A DNA stretch of 26,135 bases from DATGIQ01 sp035295665 (GCA_035295665.1 DATGIQ010000400.1:1-26135), one strand, 5' to 3'. Positions 7,512 to 16,090 are shown, numbered from the stretch's first letter. Notes: generated by a model not told the origin, from the letters alone. Numbers and translations: made by a program.

Positions 7512-9455
7512 TCATCCCTCCAGCGGAAAAACGTCCTCCAACGGCACTTCCCACTGTCCCAATCCCAGGCTCACCAGGGCAATATTTCGCTTGTGGTCAA
7601 CGCGCACGATTCGCCCCGGCTTGTCGAACCGCTGGACGCGAACCGCGTCATTGACCTGCAGGCGGGCGCGGGCTTCGCGCAGCGCGGCCGCCTCTTCCGC
7701 TTCGCGGGCCATCGATTCCACCTTTTGCCGGTACTCCTCCCGTTGGCGGTCCGCTTCGTGCTGGGCCAGCAAGGCTTCCTCCCGGGCCTTTTCGGCATCC
7801 TCACGCAGCTGCTGCAAGCGAGCCATCTCCGGCGCGCGGCGTTGCCGGCGGCGCAGATAATGATGAGCCCGGCGGAGGAGCTCGCGCGGCAACTTCAGCC
7901 GGCGGGCAATTCGCAGGGCATTGCTCATGCCGAATTGGCCGATTTGCAGCCGATACGTAGGGCGCAAGGTTTCCACATCGAATTCCACCGCCCCGTTCTC
8001 GGCACGATTATTGGAGAACGCATAGGTCTTGAGATCTCCCAGATGCGTCGTGACCATGGCGCGGCAACCCAGGCGGTCGAGCTGGTCCAAAATGGCCCGC
8101 CCCAGAGCAGCCCCCTCTGTCGGATCCGTGCCGGCCCCCAGTTCGTCCAGGAGCACCAGACTCTGCGCATCCGCCAAGCGCAGGATGATAGCGATGCGCG
8201 ACATGTGCGAGCTAAACGTACTGAGCGATTGTTCCAGGCTCTGCTCGTCGCCGATGTCGGCGAGGATCTGATGGTAGACGGGCACGGCACTTCCTTCCCC
8301 GGCCGGAATGTGCATCCCGGACTGAGCCATCAGGCACAGCAACCCGGTCGTCTTCAAGGAAACCGTTTTGCCTCCGGTGTTCGGCCCGGTGATGATAAGG
8401 AGCTGGAACGCATGGCCAAGACGAACATCGATCGGTACGGCGGTGCGCGGCTCGGAGTTCTCCGGACTGATGGCCGCATCGGATTCCGGGAAGCCCGACC
8501 CTCGATTCTCGCTACGAAACAGATATTCCAGCAACGGATGCCGCGCTTGCCGTAGCCACAGCTTGCCGTCGGTATTGATCTCCGGCTCGTACATGTGATA
8601 GTCGCGGCTGAAGCGTGCCTTGGCGGTGATGAGGTCGAGCTGGGCCATGATGTCGATCGCTTGGCCCAGCGGGCGGGCGACTCGCCCCACCTCGCCGGTC
8701 AGTCGCCGCAAGATGCGGTGAATTTCGCGCTCCTCGGCAGCTTTCAAGACCGCCCGTTCGGCGCTCAGGCTGGCCACGCCGGCCGGCTCGATGAAGACCG
8801 TTTCTCCGGTTCCGCTCGTGCGGTGTACGACGCCTTGCAGCTTGTGGCGATGGTTGACCGCCACCGGCAGCACATAGTGGTCGCCGCTGACCGTGGCGTT
8901 GGGATAGCGGAGGATCTTCCGCAGCTCGGGATCTCGGAGGAGTCGCTTGATCTGGTTCTGAACGCGTTCATCCACTTCCGCCAACTGCTGGCGAACCTGG
9001 GCCAGCTCCCGACTCGCCATATCGAGGACATGGCCTCGACTATCAATGCACCCGGTGATGCTCTTGGCCACCACACCCAAATCTTCCACTGGGGCCAACA
9101 AGGCCGACAGACGCTGAAAGCGCTCGCTGAGCCGCATCCGGTAGCGGAACAGATGGCCGGTGGCGGCAAGCGTGTCGGCCACCTCCAGGAGCTGCTCGGC
9201 GGTGAGCATGGCTCCGATAGAAGCCCGGCGGGCCAGCAGGCGGACATCGTGAACGCCGCCGAAGGGAGGCGATTGGCCCAGCCCAATGGCCTCGGTCATT
9301 TCCGTCACCAAAGCCAGGTCAGTACGGATCCTATCCGGATCCGTGCCTGGCTCAACTTGCCGGCACAGCTCCTTGCCCAGCGAGCAAGCGGCATAGCCGG
9401 CCAAGAGTTCACGAACTTTGTGGAATTCCAGTAACTCGAGGCTGTGTGCGTCCAT
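7512..9455 (-). CDS. mutS2: MutS2 family ATPase lacking the Smr domain
   Basis: A 647-residue MutS2. Residues 1-330 contain the core/clamp helices (LEFHKVRELLAGYA at the start, then GTGETVFIEP). The ATPase domain has Walker A GPNTGGKT (357-364), Walker B LVLLDELGAGTDP (433 on) and THLGDLK. A charged coiled coil (about 530-600) is followed by a small beta-rich KOW-like domain ending VPLEDVFPLEG. The protein stops there: the C-terminal Smr nuclease domain of full-length MutS2 (about 780 residues in Bacillus) is absent, and none of the frames in the 293 bases downstream resembles it. MutS2 proteins bind branched DNA to restrain recombination, and in Bacillus collided ribosomes; without Smr this one would bind but probably not cut. 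No clear Shine-Dalgarno precedes the ATG. Confidence 0.9.
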   Translation of the reverse strand: MDAHSLELLEFHKVRELLAGYAACSLGKELCRQVEPGTDPDRIRTDLALVTEMTEAIGLGQSPPFGGVHDVRLLARRASIGAMLTAEQLLEVADTLAATGHLFRYRMRLSERFQRLSALLAPVEDLGVVAKSITGCIDSRGHVLDMASRELAQVRQQLAEVDERVQNQIKRLLRDPELRKILRYPNATVSGDHYVLPVAVNHRHKLQGVVHRTSGTGETVFIEPAGVASLSAERAVLKAAEEREIHRILRRLTGEVGRVARPLGQAIDIMAQLDLITAKARFSRDYHMYEPEINTDGKLWLRQARHPLLEYLFRSENRGSGFPESDAAISPENSEPRTAVPIDVRLGHAFQLLIITGPNTGGKTVSLKTTGLLCLMAQSGMHIPAGEGSAVPVYHQILADIGDEQSLEQSLSTFSSHMSRIAIILRLADAQSLVLLDELGAGTDPTEGAALGRAILDQLDRLGCRAMVTTHLGDLKTYAFSNNRAENGAVEFDVETLRPTYRLQIGQFGMSNALRIARRLKLPRELLRRAHHYLRRRQRRAPEMARLQQLREDAEKAREEALLAQHEADRQREEYRQKVESMAREAEEAAALREARARLQVNDAVRVQRFDKPGRIVRVDHKRNIALVSLGLGQWEVPLEDVFPLEG

Positions 9456-9590
9456 CGTTTTCGTATTGGGCTCACGGATCGATTGACACGGCCCTGGCTT
9501 TCGGGTTCGGGAAGCCTTGGGCCGAGCAGAGCTATCATCTTACCTGATTTGCCGGTCCCGCCCAACGACCCGGATGATCCCGCGATCCCA

Positions 9591-9619
9591 TTGCACTTCG
9601 GCTCTGGACCGCATACAGT
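9591..9619 (+). promoter_or_regulatory. Possible sigma70-like promoter for the fusion gene
   Basis: TTGCAC (9591-9596), a 17-base spacer and TACAGT (9614-9619), about 55 bases before the ATG at 9674, in the divergent gap after mutS2. Spacing is ideal but the boxes match only in part. A perfect TTGACA at 9483-9488 has no partner -10 box. Confidence 0.3.
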
Positions 9620-9660
9620 GTGACTCAACGGTAATCACGGGAGCATTTCCAAGACACCGC

Positions 9661-9667
9661 GGGAGAG
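9661..9667 (+). promoter_or_regulatory. Ribosome binding site that fixes the fusion-gene start
   Basis: GGGAGAG lies 6 bases before the ATG at 9674. It is too close to the in-frame TTG at 9668 to serve it, so translation should start at 9674. Confidence 0.7.
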
Positions 9668-9673
9668 TTGATC

Positions 9674-11620
9674 ATGCGACGCACGGCGTGGACGGGGATC
9701 CTTTGCTTCATCGGCATCGCGGCCGGCAGCCCCCTCGTCGGGGCCGCGGAAGAGCTGGCGCAGATGAAATTCAACGAAGTCAAAGAGGTTGCGCCGGGCG
9801 TGTTCTTCCGCTATTCCGCCATCAGTGCCACCGACAAGAATGTTGCCTTTGGGGGCAGCAATAACATCTGGGTCGTTTTTGACGACTATGTCGTGGTCAT
9901 CGACGCCAATTTCCCCAAGGAAGCCGGCGACGTGATTGAAGCAATCAAGAAAACCACATCCAAGCCCATCCGCTACGTCCTCGATACACACCACCACGGC
10001 GACCACGCCTATGGCAACGCGGTCTTTGCCAAGGCAGGAGCCAGCATCGTTTCGCAGGTAAACTGTGCCCGCTGGCTACGGGAGAAAGGAACGCAAGAAT
10101 TCGCCGACGCTGGCCGAGGACCCACCGGCCGTAAGGATGTTGCTCAAAGCACGCTCAAGGTTCCGGAAGTGGTCTTTGATGACAAATTGGTTCTGGATGA
10201 CGGCAAGCAGCGCGTGGAGTTTCTGTTCCTGGGCCATGCCCACACACCGGGGGACGCCTTCGCCTATTTGCCCCGTCAGAAGCTGCTCTGCACGGGCGAT
10301 GCCTGCGTCAACGGGGCGTTCAACTTCATGGGCCACTCCGATTCTGCATCCTGGATCCGTACCCTGGAGAACGCCCAACAGCTCGACATCCGAATGGTTC
10401 TGCCCGGCCACGGTCCGATCGCCGGCAAGGATCTGCTCGAAAAGCAGAAACGGTACTTTGTCGAGCTGCGGCAGCACGTCCAGCAAGGCATCGGAGCCGA
10501 CAAGACGATCGAGGACATCGTCGCAAGCATCCAATTCCCCTGGTACAAGGAATGGACGGGCGTCACCCCTAGCCCCGACAACATCCGCCACGTCTACGCG
10601 GAGCTGACGGGCCGCATCGCGCCCTGGGACTTGGCGGAAGACTTCGGCATTTACGAGGGACCGTCGCCGACCAAAGCCAGCCCGGGGTGGGCGAAACCGC
10701 GCCGGATCGTGATACCGAACCTGATGCCGGCCCGTCTGGCGGAGCTGAAGCGGGTCGCGCCCACGGTCGAATTCATTCCCGCCAAGGACGACGAAGAAGC
10801 CGCCAAGGTTGTCGCGGACGCCGATGCCGTCATCGGCTACTGCACGTCCGAGATCGTCAAGGCTGGCCGAAACCTGCGCTGGGTCCATGTGGATCATGCG
10901 GGTGTGGAGAAGGCTCTGTCGGCCGAGGTCGTCGGCAGCAAGGTGGTGATGACGAATGCCCAGCGGGTCCACGGGCCCAACGTGGCGGACCAAGCCTTTG
11001 CCCTGTTGCTGACGCTGACCCGCGATCTTCATCCGTCCGGGCTATTGGACGGGGGCCAGCCGCGGCAGGAGTTGCGCGGCAAGACCATGCTGGTCATTGG
11101 CCTGGGCGGCATCGGTACGGAAATTAGCCGGCGGGCTGCTGCCTTTGGAATGCGCGTGTCGGCCATCGATCCCAAGGAGATGCCGCGGCCTGCTGTTGTT
11201 TTTAGCCTGGACAAGCCCGAAAAACTCACGGCGCTGTTGCCCAAAGCGGACGTGTTGGTGCTGGCCTGTCCCTTGACGGACGAAACGCGCGGCTTGATCG
11301 GCGAGGCACAGTTGAAGGTGATGAAACCCTCGGCCATCCTGATCAACATTGCCCGGGGCGGCATTGTGCAGACGCCGGCCCTGGTGCAGGCGCTGGAGCA
11401 AAAGCGGATCGCCGGTGCCGGCCTCGACGTGGCCGATCCCGAGCCGCTCCCGGCGGCACATGCCCTGCGGAAACTTTCAAACGTTGTCATCAGCCCGCAC
11501 GTCGGCGGACAATCGCAAGGGGCGCGGGACCGGCAATGGCGACTGCTCCGCGAAAATGTGCGCCGCTTTGCCGCGGGCGAGCCTCTGCTGTGTGTCGTGG
11601 ATAAACAGAAGGGGTATTGA
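9674..11620 (+). CDS. Exported fusion: metallo-beta-lactamase-fold hydrolase + D-2-hydroxyacid dehydrogenase
   Basis: A 648-residue protein joining two enzymes. Residues 1-24 look like a signal peptide (cleavage near LVGA/AEE). Residues 30-325 are a metallo-beta-lactamase-fold hydrolase with all metal motifs: THHHGDHAYG (His106, His108, Asp110, His111), GHAHTPGD (His190), TGDA (Asp209) and PGHGP (His246). After a Pro/Lys-rich linker (about 328-342), residues 343-648 form a complete D-isomer-specific 2-hydroxyacid dehydrogenase: GLGGIG nucleotide loop (476-481), Asp499 after the second strand (NAD preference) and the Arg-Glu-His triad (Arg561 in ARGGIV, Glu590 in ADPEP, His609 in SPHVGG). The frame is continuous across the junction. 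It stands alone between mutS2 and a glycosyltransferase. A two-step reaction, hydrolysis or sulfur chemistry followed by reduction of a 2-oxoacid, is inference. An NAD enzyme behind a signal peptide is odd. Confidence 0.88.
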   Translation: MRRTAWTGILCFIGIAAGSPLVGAAEELAQMKFNEVKEVAPGVFFRYSAISATDKNVAFGGSNNIWVVFDDYVVVIDANFPKEAGDVIEAIKKTTSKPIRYVLDTHHHGDHAYGNAVFAKAGASIVSQVNCARWLREKGTQEFADAGRGPTGRKDVAQSTLKVPEVVFDDKLVLDDGKQRVEFLFLGHAHTPGDAFAYLPRQKLLCTGDACVNGAFNFMGHSDSASWIRTLENAQQLDIRMVLPGHGPIAGKDLLEKQKRYFVELRQHVQQGIGADKTIEDIVASIQFPWYKEWTGVTPSPDNIRHVYAELTGRIAPWDLAEDFGIYEGPSPTKASPGWAKPRRIVIPNLMPARLAELKRVAPTVEFIPAKDDEEAAKVVADADAVIGYCTSEIVKAGRNLRWVHVDHAGVEKALSAEVVGSKVVMTNAQRVHGPNVADQAFALLLTLTRDLHPSGLLDGGQPRQELRGKTMLVIGLGGIGTEISRRAAAFGMRVSAIDPKEMPRPAVVFSLDKPEKLTALLPKADVLVLACPLTDETRGLIGEAQLKVMKPSAILINIARGGIVQTPALVQALEQKRIAGAGLDVADPEPLPAAHALRKLSNVVISPHVGGQSQGARDRQWRLLRENVRRFAAGEPLLCVVDKQKGY

Positions 11621-11785
11621 GGAGTTTTTGGCTGAGCAGGACTGCGGCCGTACTTCGCTTGCGCGCCCGGGCCATCCAAGTTCTCATCGCGCCTTAATCA
11701 CCCAGCCATTAGGCTGGAACCGTACGGTACAGAATTTGGCCAGTCAGGGGCGCAGGCGTTGATAACAAAGCGGAGAACTCGGCCC

Positions 11786-12790
11786 ATGCAGATCTCCATC
11801 GTGATCCCCGTGTACAACGGTGCTGCCTCGATCGACGCTCTGGTAACCCGGCTCATTGATGTTCTGGGCACTAACGCGCTTCAGATTGTGCTGGTGAACG
11901 ACGGCAGCCCCGATAAGAGCGACGAGATTTGCCGTTCCCTCTACCGCCGCTTCTCCGAAACGATCACGTACGTGAAACTGGCCAAGAATTTCGGCGAACA
12001 CAACGCCGTCATGGCTGGTTTACAGCATGCCCGCGGCGACTACGTCGTGATCATGGATGATGATTTCCAGAATCCGCCGGACGAAGTCGTGCGACTCATT
12101 GAACATGCCTGTGGGCACAATTACGACATTGTCTACACCTTTTACCGGCACAAACGGCATCATTGGTTCCGGAACCTCGGCAGCCTTCTCAACGACCGGG
12201 TGGCGAACTTCATGCTGGATAAGCCGCGCGATCTCTACCTGTCGAGCTTCAAGTGCCTGAGCCGTTTCACTGTGGATGAGATCCTCAAATACCGGGGCCC
12301 CTTCCCCTATCTCGACGGCTTGGCCTTGCGCTGCACCCGAAACATCGGCAAGCTCGAAGTCTGCCATCAGCCCAGGAGAGAAGGCCGATCCAATTACACA
12401 TTCCGCCGGCTGGTACGGCTGTGGCTCAACATGTTCGTGAATTTCTCCGTCATGCCACTGCGCCTCAGCACCTTGATGGGGCTCGCTTTTGGCGCCGCCG
12501 GCTTTTTGATGGGCGCCTGGGTCTTCGTTGAGAAGATGACCTTCCCGGACGTGCCGGTCGGCTGGCCGTCGGTGATCGTAGCCATTGTTCTCTTCTCCGG
12601 GGTTCAGCTGGTCATGCTCGGCCTGTTGGGCGAATACCTGGGCCGGCTTTTCCTGAGCAGCAACCAGACCCCGCAATACGTCGTCCGTGAAGTGCTCGAC
12701 GGGGAGCTCGAATCCCATCTGAACGCTCCGCATACGGCCATTGCCCTTGCCGGGCCGGCCAACAGGGGCCGCACTGCCCATCTTCGTTAA
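11786..12790 (+). CDS. Family 2 glycosyltransferase, GtrB/ArnC/DPM1-like
   Basis: A 334-residue GT2 enzyme. The GT-A domain opens ISIVIPVYN, has VNDGSPD (Asp39) and the acidic motif MDDDFQNPPDE (Asp91-93), then PYLDGL and a basic segment REGRSNYTF. Two membrane segments follow, about 226-248 and 260-284, then a short cytoplasmic tail. This is the layout of enzymes that move a sugar from UDP/GDP-sugar onto undecaprenyl or dolichyl phosphate at the inner membrane face, for cell-surface glycan or protein glycosylation. The ATG at 11786 is preferred to a TTG at 11759; GGAG lies 10 bases upstream. No flippase or acceptor-transferase gene is next to it, so its pathway is unknown. Family assignment is firm; the sugar is not predictable. 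Confidence 0.9.
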   Translation: MQISIVIPVYNGAASIDALVTRLIDVLGTNALQIVLVNDGSPDKSDEICRSLYRRFSETITYVKLAKNFGEHNAVMAGLQHARGDYVVIMDDDFQNPPDEVVRLIEHACGHNYDIVYTFYRHKRHHWFRNLGSLLNDRVANFMLDKPRDLYLSSFKCLSRFTVDEILKYRGPFPYLDGLALRCTRNIGKLEVCHQPRREGRSNYTFRRLVRLWLNMFVNFSVMPLRLSTLMGLAFGAAGFLMGAWVFVEKMTFPDVPVGWPSVIVAIVLFSGVQLVMLGLLGEYLGRLFLSSNQTPQYVVREVLDGELESHLNAPHTAIALAGPANRGRTAHLR

Positions 12791-12874
12791 CCTCTGCCGT
12801 AGCCTATCGATCTCCGTCCACCGAACTCCTCTTCCGCGTTGCTCGACGGCACGAGCGAAACCTTTAACTTCGGT

Positions 12875-12903
12875 TTGTCACAGTTGCCGCGTCCCGCCGT
12901 ATT
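12875..12903 (+). promoter_or_regulatory. Possible promoter for the S53 peptidase gene
   Basis: TTGTCA (five of six matches to TTGACA) at 12875-12880, a 17-base spacer, then CGTATT at 12898-12903, a poor -10 box. It lies about 87 bases before the ATG at 12990 and 85 bases after the preceding stop. Tentative. Confidence 0.3.
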
Positions 12904-12989
12904 TGTTTGCAGAGAAGGCACCGTAAGGAGCGGCGGCCTCCCAACTCAAAACTGTGGTGACAAAGCACTTACCGAGAAAGGGGTTTCCC

Positions 12990-14414
12990 ATGAGAACGCA
13001 TCGTACACGCCTGAACGTCGAACACCTCGAGGCCCGTGAACTTCTGTCGGTTGCCTATACGCCGGCTCAAATTCGCCATGCGTATGGCTTCGATCAGCTG
13101 GGGATCGATGGCACCGGCCAAACGATCGCCATTGTCGATGCCTATGATGATCCGACCATCGGCAGCGACCTCCATACGTTTGATCAGACCTTCGGCATCG
13201 CCGATCCACAGAACTTTGCCAAAGTGAACGAATTCGGCGGTAAGATTCTGCCGCGGCCGGATGCCGGCTGGTCCGGCGAGATTTCCCTGGACGTGGAATG
13301 GGCCCATGCGATTGCCCCCGGCGCTAATATCCTCCTGGTCGAAGCCACGACCAACAACAACAACGACCTGGCCCAAGCAGTCGATTTCGCCCGCAATCAA
13401 CCGGGCGTCGTCACCGTATCGATGAGCTTTGGTGGAGGCGAAAGCAGTTCCGAGACGTTCGAGGATAATCTGTTCACCACGCCGGCGGGGCACATCGGCG
13501 GCTTCGGGTTGCCGGGAGGAATCACTTTCGTGGCTTCCACCGGGGATCAGGGTGCACCGGGAGGTTACCCGGCCTATTCTCCGAATGTCCTGGCCGTGGG
13601 CGGCACATCGCTGTATGCGGACAGCCAAGGGAATTACCTATTTGAAACGGGCTGGAGCAATGGCGGCGGCGGCATCAGCCAGGTGGAGCCAGAACCGGCC
13701 TACCAGTACAGCGTCCAGAATACCGGAGCGCGGACTATTCCGGATGTGGCGTACAACGCCGACCCGAACACCGGGGTCTATATCCTCAGCAGCTTCGGCT
13801 CTGGCGGTTGGGTTGTGGAAGGGGGCACCAGCGCCGGCGCGCCTCAGTGGGCCGCTCTGATGGCGCTTGCCGACGAAGGCCGGGCTATTCTCACCGGCGC
13901 CGGTTCTCTCGATGGAGCCACGCAGACCTTGCCGGCCATCTACAATCCACAAATGAGCGGCGATTTTAACGACGTCACGTTTGGCTACAACGGCTACTTC
14001 GCCGGGCCGGGCTATGACTTGGTCACGGGGCTAGGGAGCCCGTATGCTCCGGCGGTCGTGTATGATCTGGCCGTTTCGGGATTTGATTCTCCGCCTCCGG
14101 GAGCCGCGCCCCAGAGCCCAACGTTTACCGCTTTGCCCAATGATGCTGGTGCCTTGCTGGCGTCCAAGCCCGTCGCATCCATCCAGGAAATCAAGCCGGT
14201 CGTCGATGCCGTTTTCGCCGGCCTGGACGCTCCGGTGGTCACGGCGCCCAAACTCGACCTGGTCCCGATGACGCCGGTCTCGACCAACGAGGTAACACCG
14301 AACCACGTATCTGATGCTGTGCCTTCCCATCTGGAGCAGGCCGCGAGTCGGAGTGTGGATGGTGATTTGGTGGACGCCGTCCTCGATTCGGGGATGATGG
14401 ATGGGACGCTGTAA
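12990..14414 (+). CDS. S53 (sedolisin) family serine-carboxyl peptidase without propeptide, LEPR-XLL-type N-terminus
   Basis: A 474-residue sedolisin-like peptidase. The N-terminus has no ordinary signal peptide but carries RLNVEHLEARELLS, matching the LEPR-XLL-type motif of large planctomycete surface proteins. The catalytic domain follows at once (YTPAQIRHAYGFD), so the usual inhibitory prodomain of roughly 180 residues is missing. All catalytic residues are present: Glu97 and Asp101 (GEISLD), oxyanion Asp186 (STGDQGA) and nucleophile Ser281 (GGTSAGAP). The calcium site is intact: Asp328-Val329, Gly339, Gly341, Asp343 (GPGYDLVTGLGSP). Residues 366-474 are a Pro/Ala/Val-rich tail of unknown use. 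The ATG at 12990 has GAAAGGGG before it. The inverted repeat at 14424 follows directly. Expected to be extracellular and active at acid pH from the family; autoprocessing must differ from pro-containing relatives. Confidence 0.9.
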   Translation: MRTHRTRLNVEHLEARELLSVAYTPAQIRHAYGFDQLGIDGTGQTIAIVDAYDDPTIGSDLHTFDQTFGIADPQNFAKVNEFGGKILPRPDAGWSGEISLDVEWAHAIAPGANILLVEATTNNNNDLAQAVDFARNQPGVVTVSMSFGGGESSSETFEDNLFTTPAGHIGGFGLPGGITFVASTGDQGAPGGYPAYSPNVLAVGGTSLYADSQGNYLFETGWSNGGGGISQVEPEPAYQYSVQNTGARTIPDVAYNADPNTGVYILSSFGSGGWVVEGGTSAGAPQWAALMALADEGRAILTGAGSLDGATQTLPAIYNPQMSGDFNDVTFGYNGYFAGPGYDLVTGLGSPYAPAVVYDLAVSGFDSPPPGAAPQSPTFTALPNDAGALLASKPVASIQEIKPVVDAVFAGLDAPVVTAPKLDLVPMTPVSTNEVTPNHVSDAVPSHLEQAASRSVDGDLVDAVLDSGMMDGTL

Positions 14415-14423
14415 GACGATTCC

Positions 14424-14495
14424 GTAGCGTATGAGCCGGACGCACCAGCGAAGGACCACGGCACCCTTCGCTGGTGCGTCCGGCTTATACGCTAC
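14424..14495. repeat. 31-bp near-perfect inverted repeat (large hairpin)
   Basis: The arm 14424-14454 (starting GTAGCGTATGAGCCGGACGC) and the arm 14465-14495 are reverse complements over 31 bases with a single G-T pair; the loop is ten bases (ACCACGGCAC). It starts nine bases after the peptidase stop. No T-run follows, so it is not a standard intrinsic terminator, though a stem this long could stop or protect the transcript. It has the look of a dispersed palindromic element; no second copy is in this window. Confidence 0.85.
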
Positions 14496-14661
14496 AAGAT
14501 TCTGCACGGTTATCTTGATTTCCGTGCCGGCCTATTCGTCTTGAAATCCGGGGCTCTCGCGAAATTCGCCACGCAGAATGCCTGGAAGAACGATGTGCAG
14601 AAGGTTAGATTGACGGGGGATCGAGCGGAGCAAGCTCACAGGTCCGGATAAGGAAACAGCG

Positions 14662-16065
14662 ATGGCCGATCGTTTCGATCTTGCCGTGATTGGTGCCGGC
14701 CCCGGCGGCTATGTGGCGGCGATCCGTGCGGCCCAGTTGGGCATGAAGGTCGCTTGCATCGACAAACGCCCCGCGCTGGGTGGGACCTGTTTGAACATCG
14801 GCTGCATTCCGAGCAAAGCCTTGCTTGATTCCACCGAGCTGTATGCCGTCGCCAAGTCCTGTCTGGCGCAGCACGGCATCCAGGTTGGGGACATCACCCT
14901 CGATCTCAAAACCATGATGGCCCGGAAGGATCGCGTCGTCAAGGGACTGACCGATGGCGTGGCGTTCCTGTTCAAGAAGCACCATGTGCAATTCGTGCAA
15001 GGGACGGCTCGCGTGGCTGGGAGCGGCAAGGTGGCGGTCAAAACCGCGCAGGGTGCGGGGGACATGGTGGAGGCCAAGTCGATTCTGCTGGCGACGGGGA
15101 GCGAGCCGGCGGCCCTGCCGGCGTTGCCGTTTGATGGGACGGCTGTGATCAGCTCTACGGAAGCAATCGCCCTGGACAAGGTTCCGACGCATCTGATCGT
15201 TGTGGGGGGCGGCTACATCGGGCTGGAGCTCGGTTCGGTCTGGTCCCGCTTGGGCGCCAAAGTGACGGTTGTGGAATTCTTGCCGCGCATCCTGGCCCAG
15301 GGTGATGCCGAACTAGCGAGCCAATTGCACAAGGCGCTCACCAAGCAGGGCCTCAAGTTCCACGTCGAGACCAAGGTCGTGAGCGCTTCCGTTCAGGGAG
15401 GCCAAGTGATTGTGAATGCCCAGGCAAAGGGCGAAAGCGTTCTCTTCCAGGGAGACAAAGTATTGGTAGCCGTCGGCCGCCGGCCTCTCACTGCGGGACT
15501 CGGGCTCGAGGAGGTCCACGTGGCCTTGGATGAGCATAGTGGCCGGGTGCTCGTCAATGAGCGATTCGAAACGAGTTTGGCCGGCGTCTATGCCATCGGC
15601 GATCTGATTGCCGGCCCCATGTTAGCACACAAGGCCCAGGAAGAGGGCGTGGCGGTCGTGGAGCATCTGGCTGGCAGACCGGCACACGTGAATTATGCCG
15701 CCATTCCCAGCGTCATCTACACCTGGCCGGAGTTGGCCAGCGTGGGGCAAACCGAGGAGCAAGTCAAGCATTCGGGTCGTGATTACCGGGTCGGTAAATT
15801 TCCGTTCCAGGCCAACGGCCGGGCGCGCAGCCTGGATGAAGCCGAGGGGTTCGTGAAGGTGATCGCCGATGCCAAGACCGATCGCTTGCTCGGGGTCCAT
15901 ATCCTCGGCCCACGGGCCTCGGAATTAATTGCCGAGGCAGTCCTGGCTATGGAATTCGCCGGTAGCGCGGAAGACATTGCCCGCACCTGCCATGCCCATC
16001 CGACGTTGTCCGAAGCAGTGCACGAAGCCGCCCTGGCGGTGGACAAGCGGGCGATCCATATTTGA
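14662..16065 (+). CDS. lpdA: Dihydrolipoyl dehydrogenase (E3)
   Basis: A 467-residue flavoprotein that reoxidises dihydrolipoamide to lipoamide with NAD+ in pyruvate/2-oxoglutarate dehydrogenase and glycine cleavage complexes, in the cytoplasm. Seen: FAD-binding GAGPGGYVAA (11-20), redox disulfide GGTCLNIGCIPSK (Cys43, Cys48), NAD-binding VGGGYIGLELGSVWSRLGA, second FAD segment VYAIGDL, and the C-terminal His-Glu dyad HPTLSEAVHEAA (His446, Glu451). Length is typical. An AAGGA site lies 7 bases before the ATG. No E1 or E2 gene is adjacent, so the gene is solitary here and may serve several complexes. It follows the inverted repeat and converges on the unknown membrane-protein gene. Very confident; the general FAD/NAD reductase family is excluded by the active-site motifs. 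Confidence 0.96.
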   Translation: MADRFDLAVIGAGPGGYVAAIRAAQLGMKVACIDKRPALGGTCLNIGCIPSKALLDSTELYAVAKSCLAQHGIQVGDITLDLKTMMARKDRVVKGLTDGVAFLFKKHHVQFVQGTARVAGSGKVAVKTAQGAGDMVEAKSILLATGSEPAALPALPFDGTAVISSTEAIALDKVPTHLIVVGGGYIGLELGSVWSRLGAKVTVVEFLPRILAQGDAELASQLHKALTKQGLKFHVETKVVSASVQGGQVIVNAQAKGESVLFQGDKVLVAVGRRPLTAGLGLEEVHVALDEHSGRVLVNERFETSLAGVYAIGDLIAGPMLAHKAQEEGVAVVEHLAGRPAHVNYAAIPSVIYTWPELASVGQTEEQVKHSGRDYRVGKFPFQANGRARSLDEAEGFVKVIADAKTDRLLGVHILGPRASELIAEAVLAMEFAGSAEDIARTCHAHPTLSEAVHEAALAVDKRAIHI

Positions 16066-16090
16066 GAATTATCTCAAGACGATTGTCGCC

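Noticed and set aside
7461..9434. Plus-strand frames (364 and 279 codons) opposite mutS2
   Set aside because: Shadows of the MutS2 frame in G+C-rich DNA; no motif or start signal.
9483..9488. Perfect TTGACA between mutS2 and the fusion gene
   Set aside because: No acceptable -10 box at 16-18 bases on the same strand.
10076..11032. 318-codon frame opposite the fusion gene
   Set aside because: Lies wholly within a gene with complete catalytic motifs on the plus strand; no start signal.
11702..11717. Small hairpin CCAGCC-ATTA-GGCTGG between the fusion and glycosyltransferase genes
   Set aside because: Only six base pairs, no T-run and 80 bases after the stop; too weak to call a terminator.
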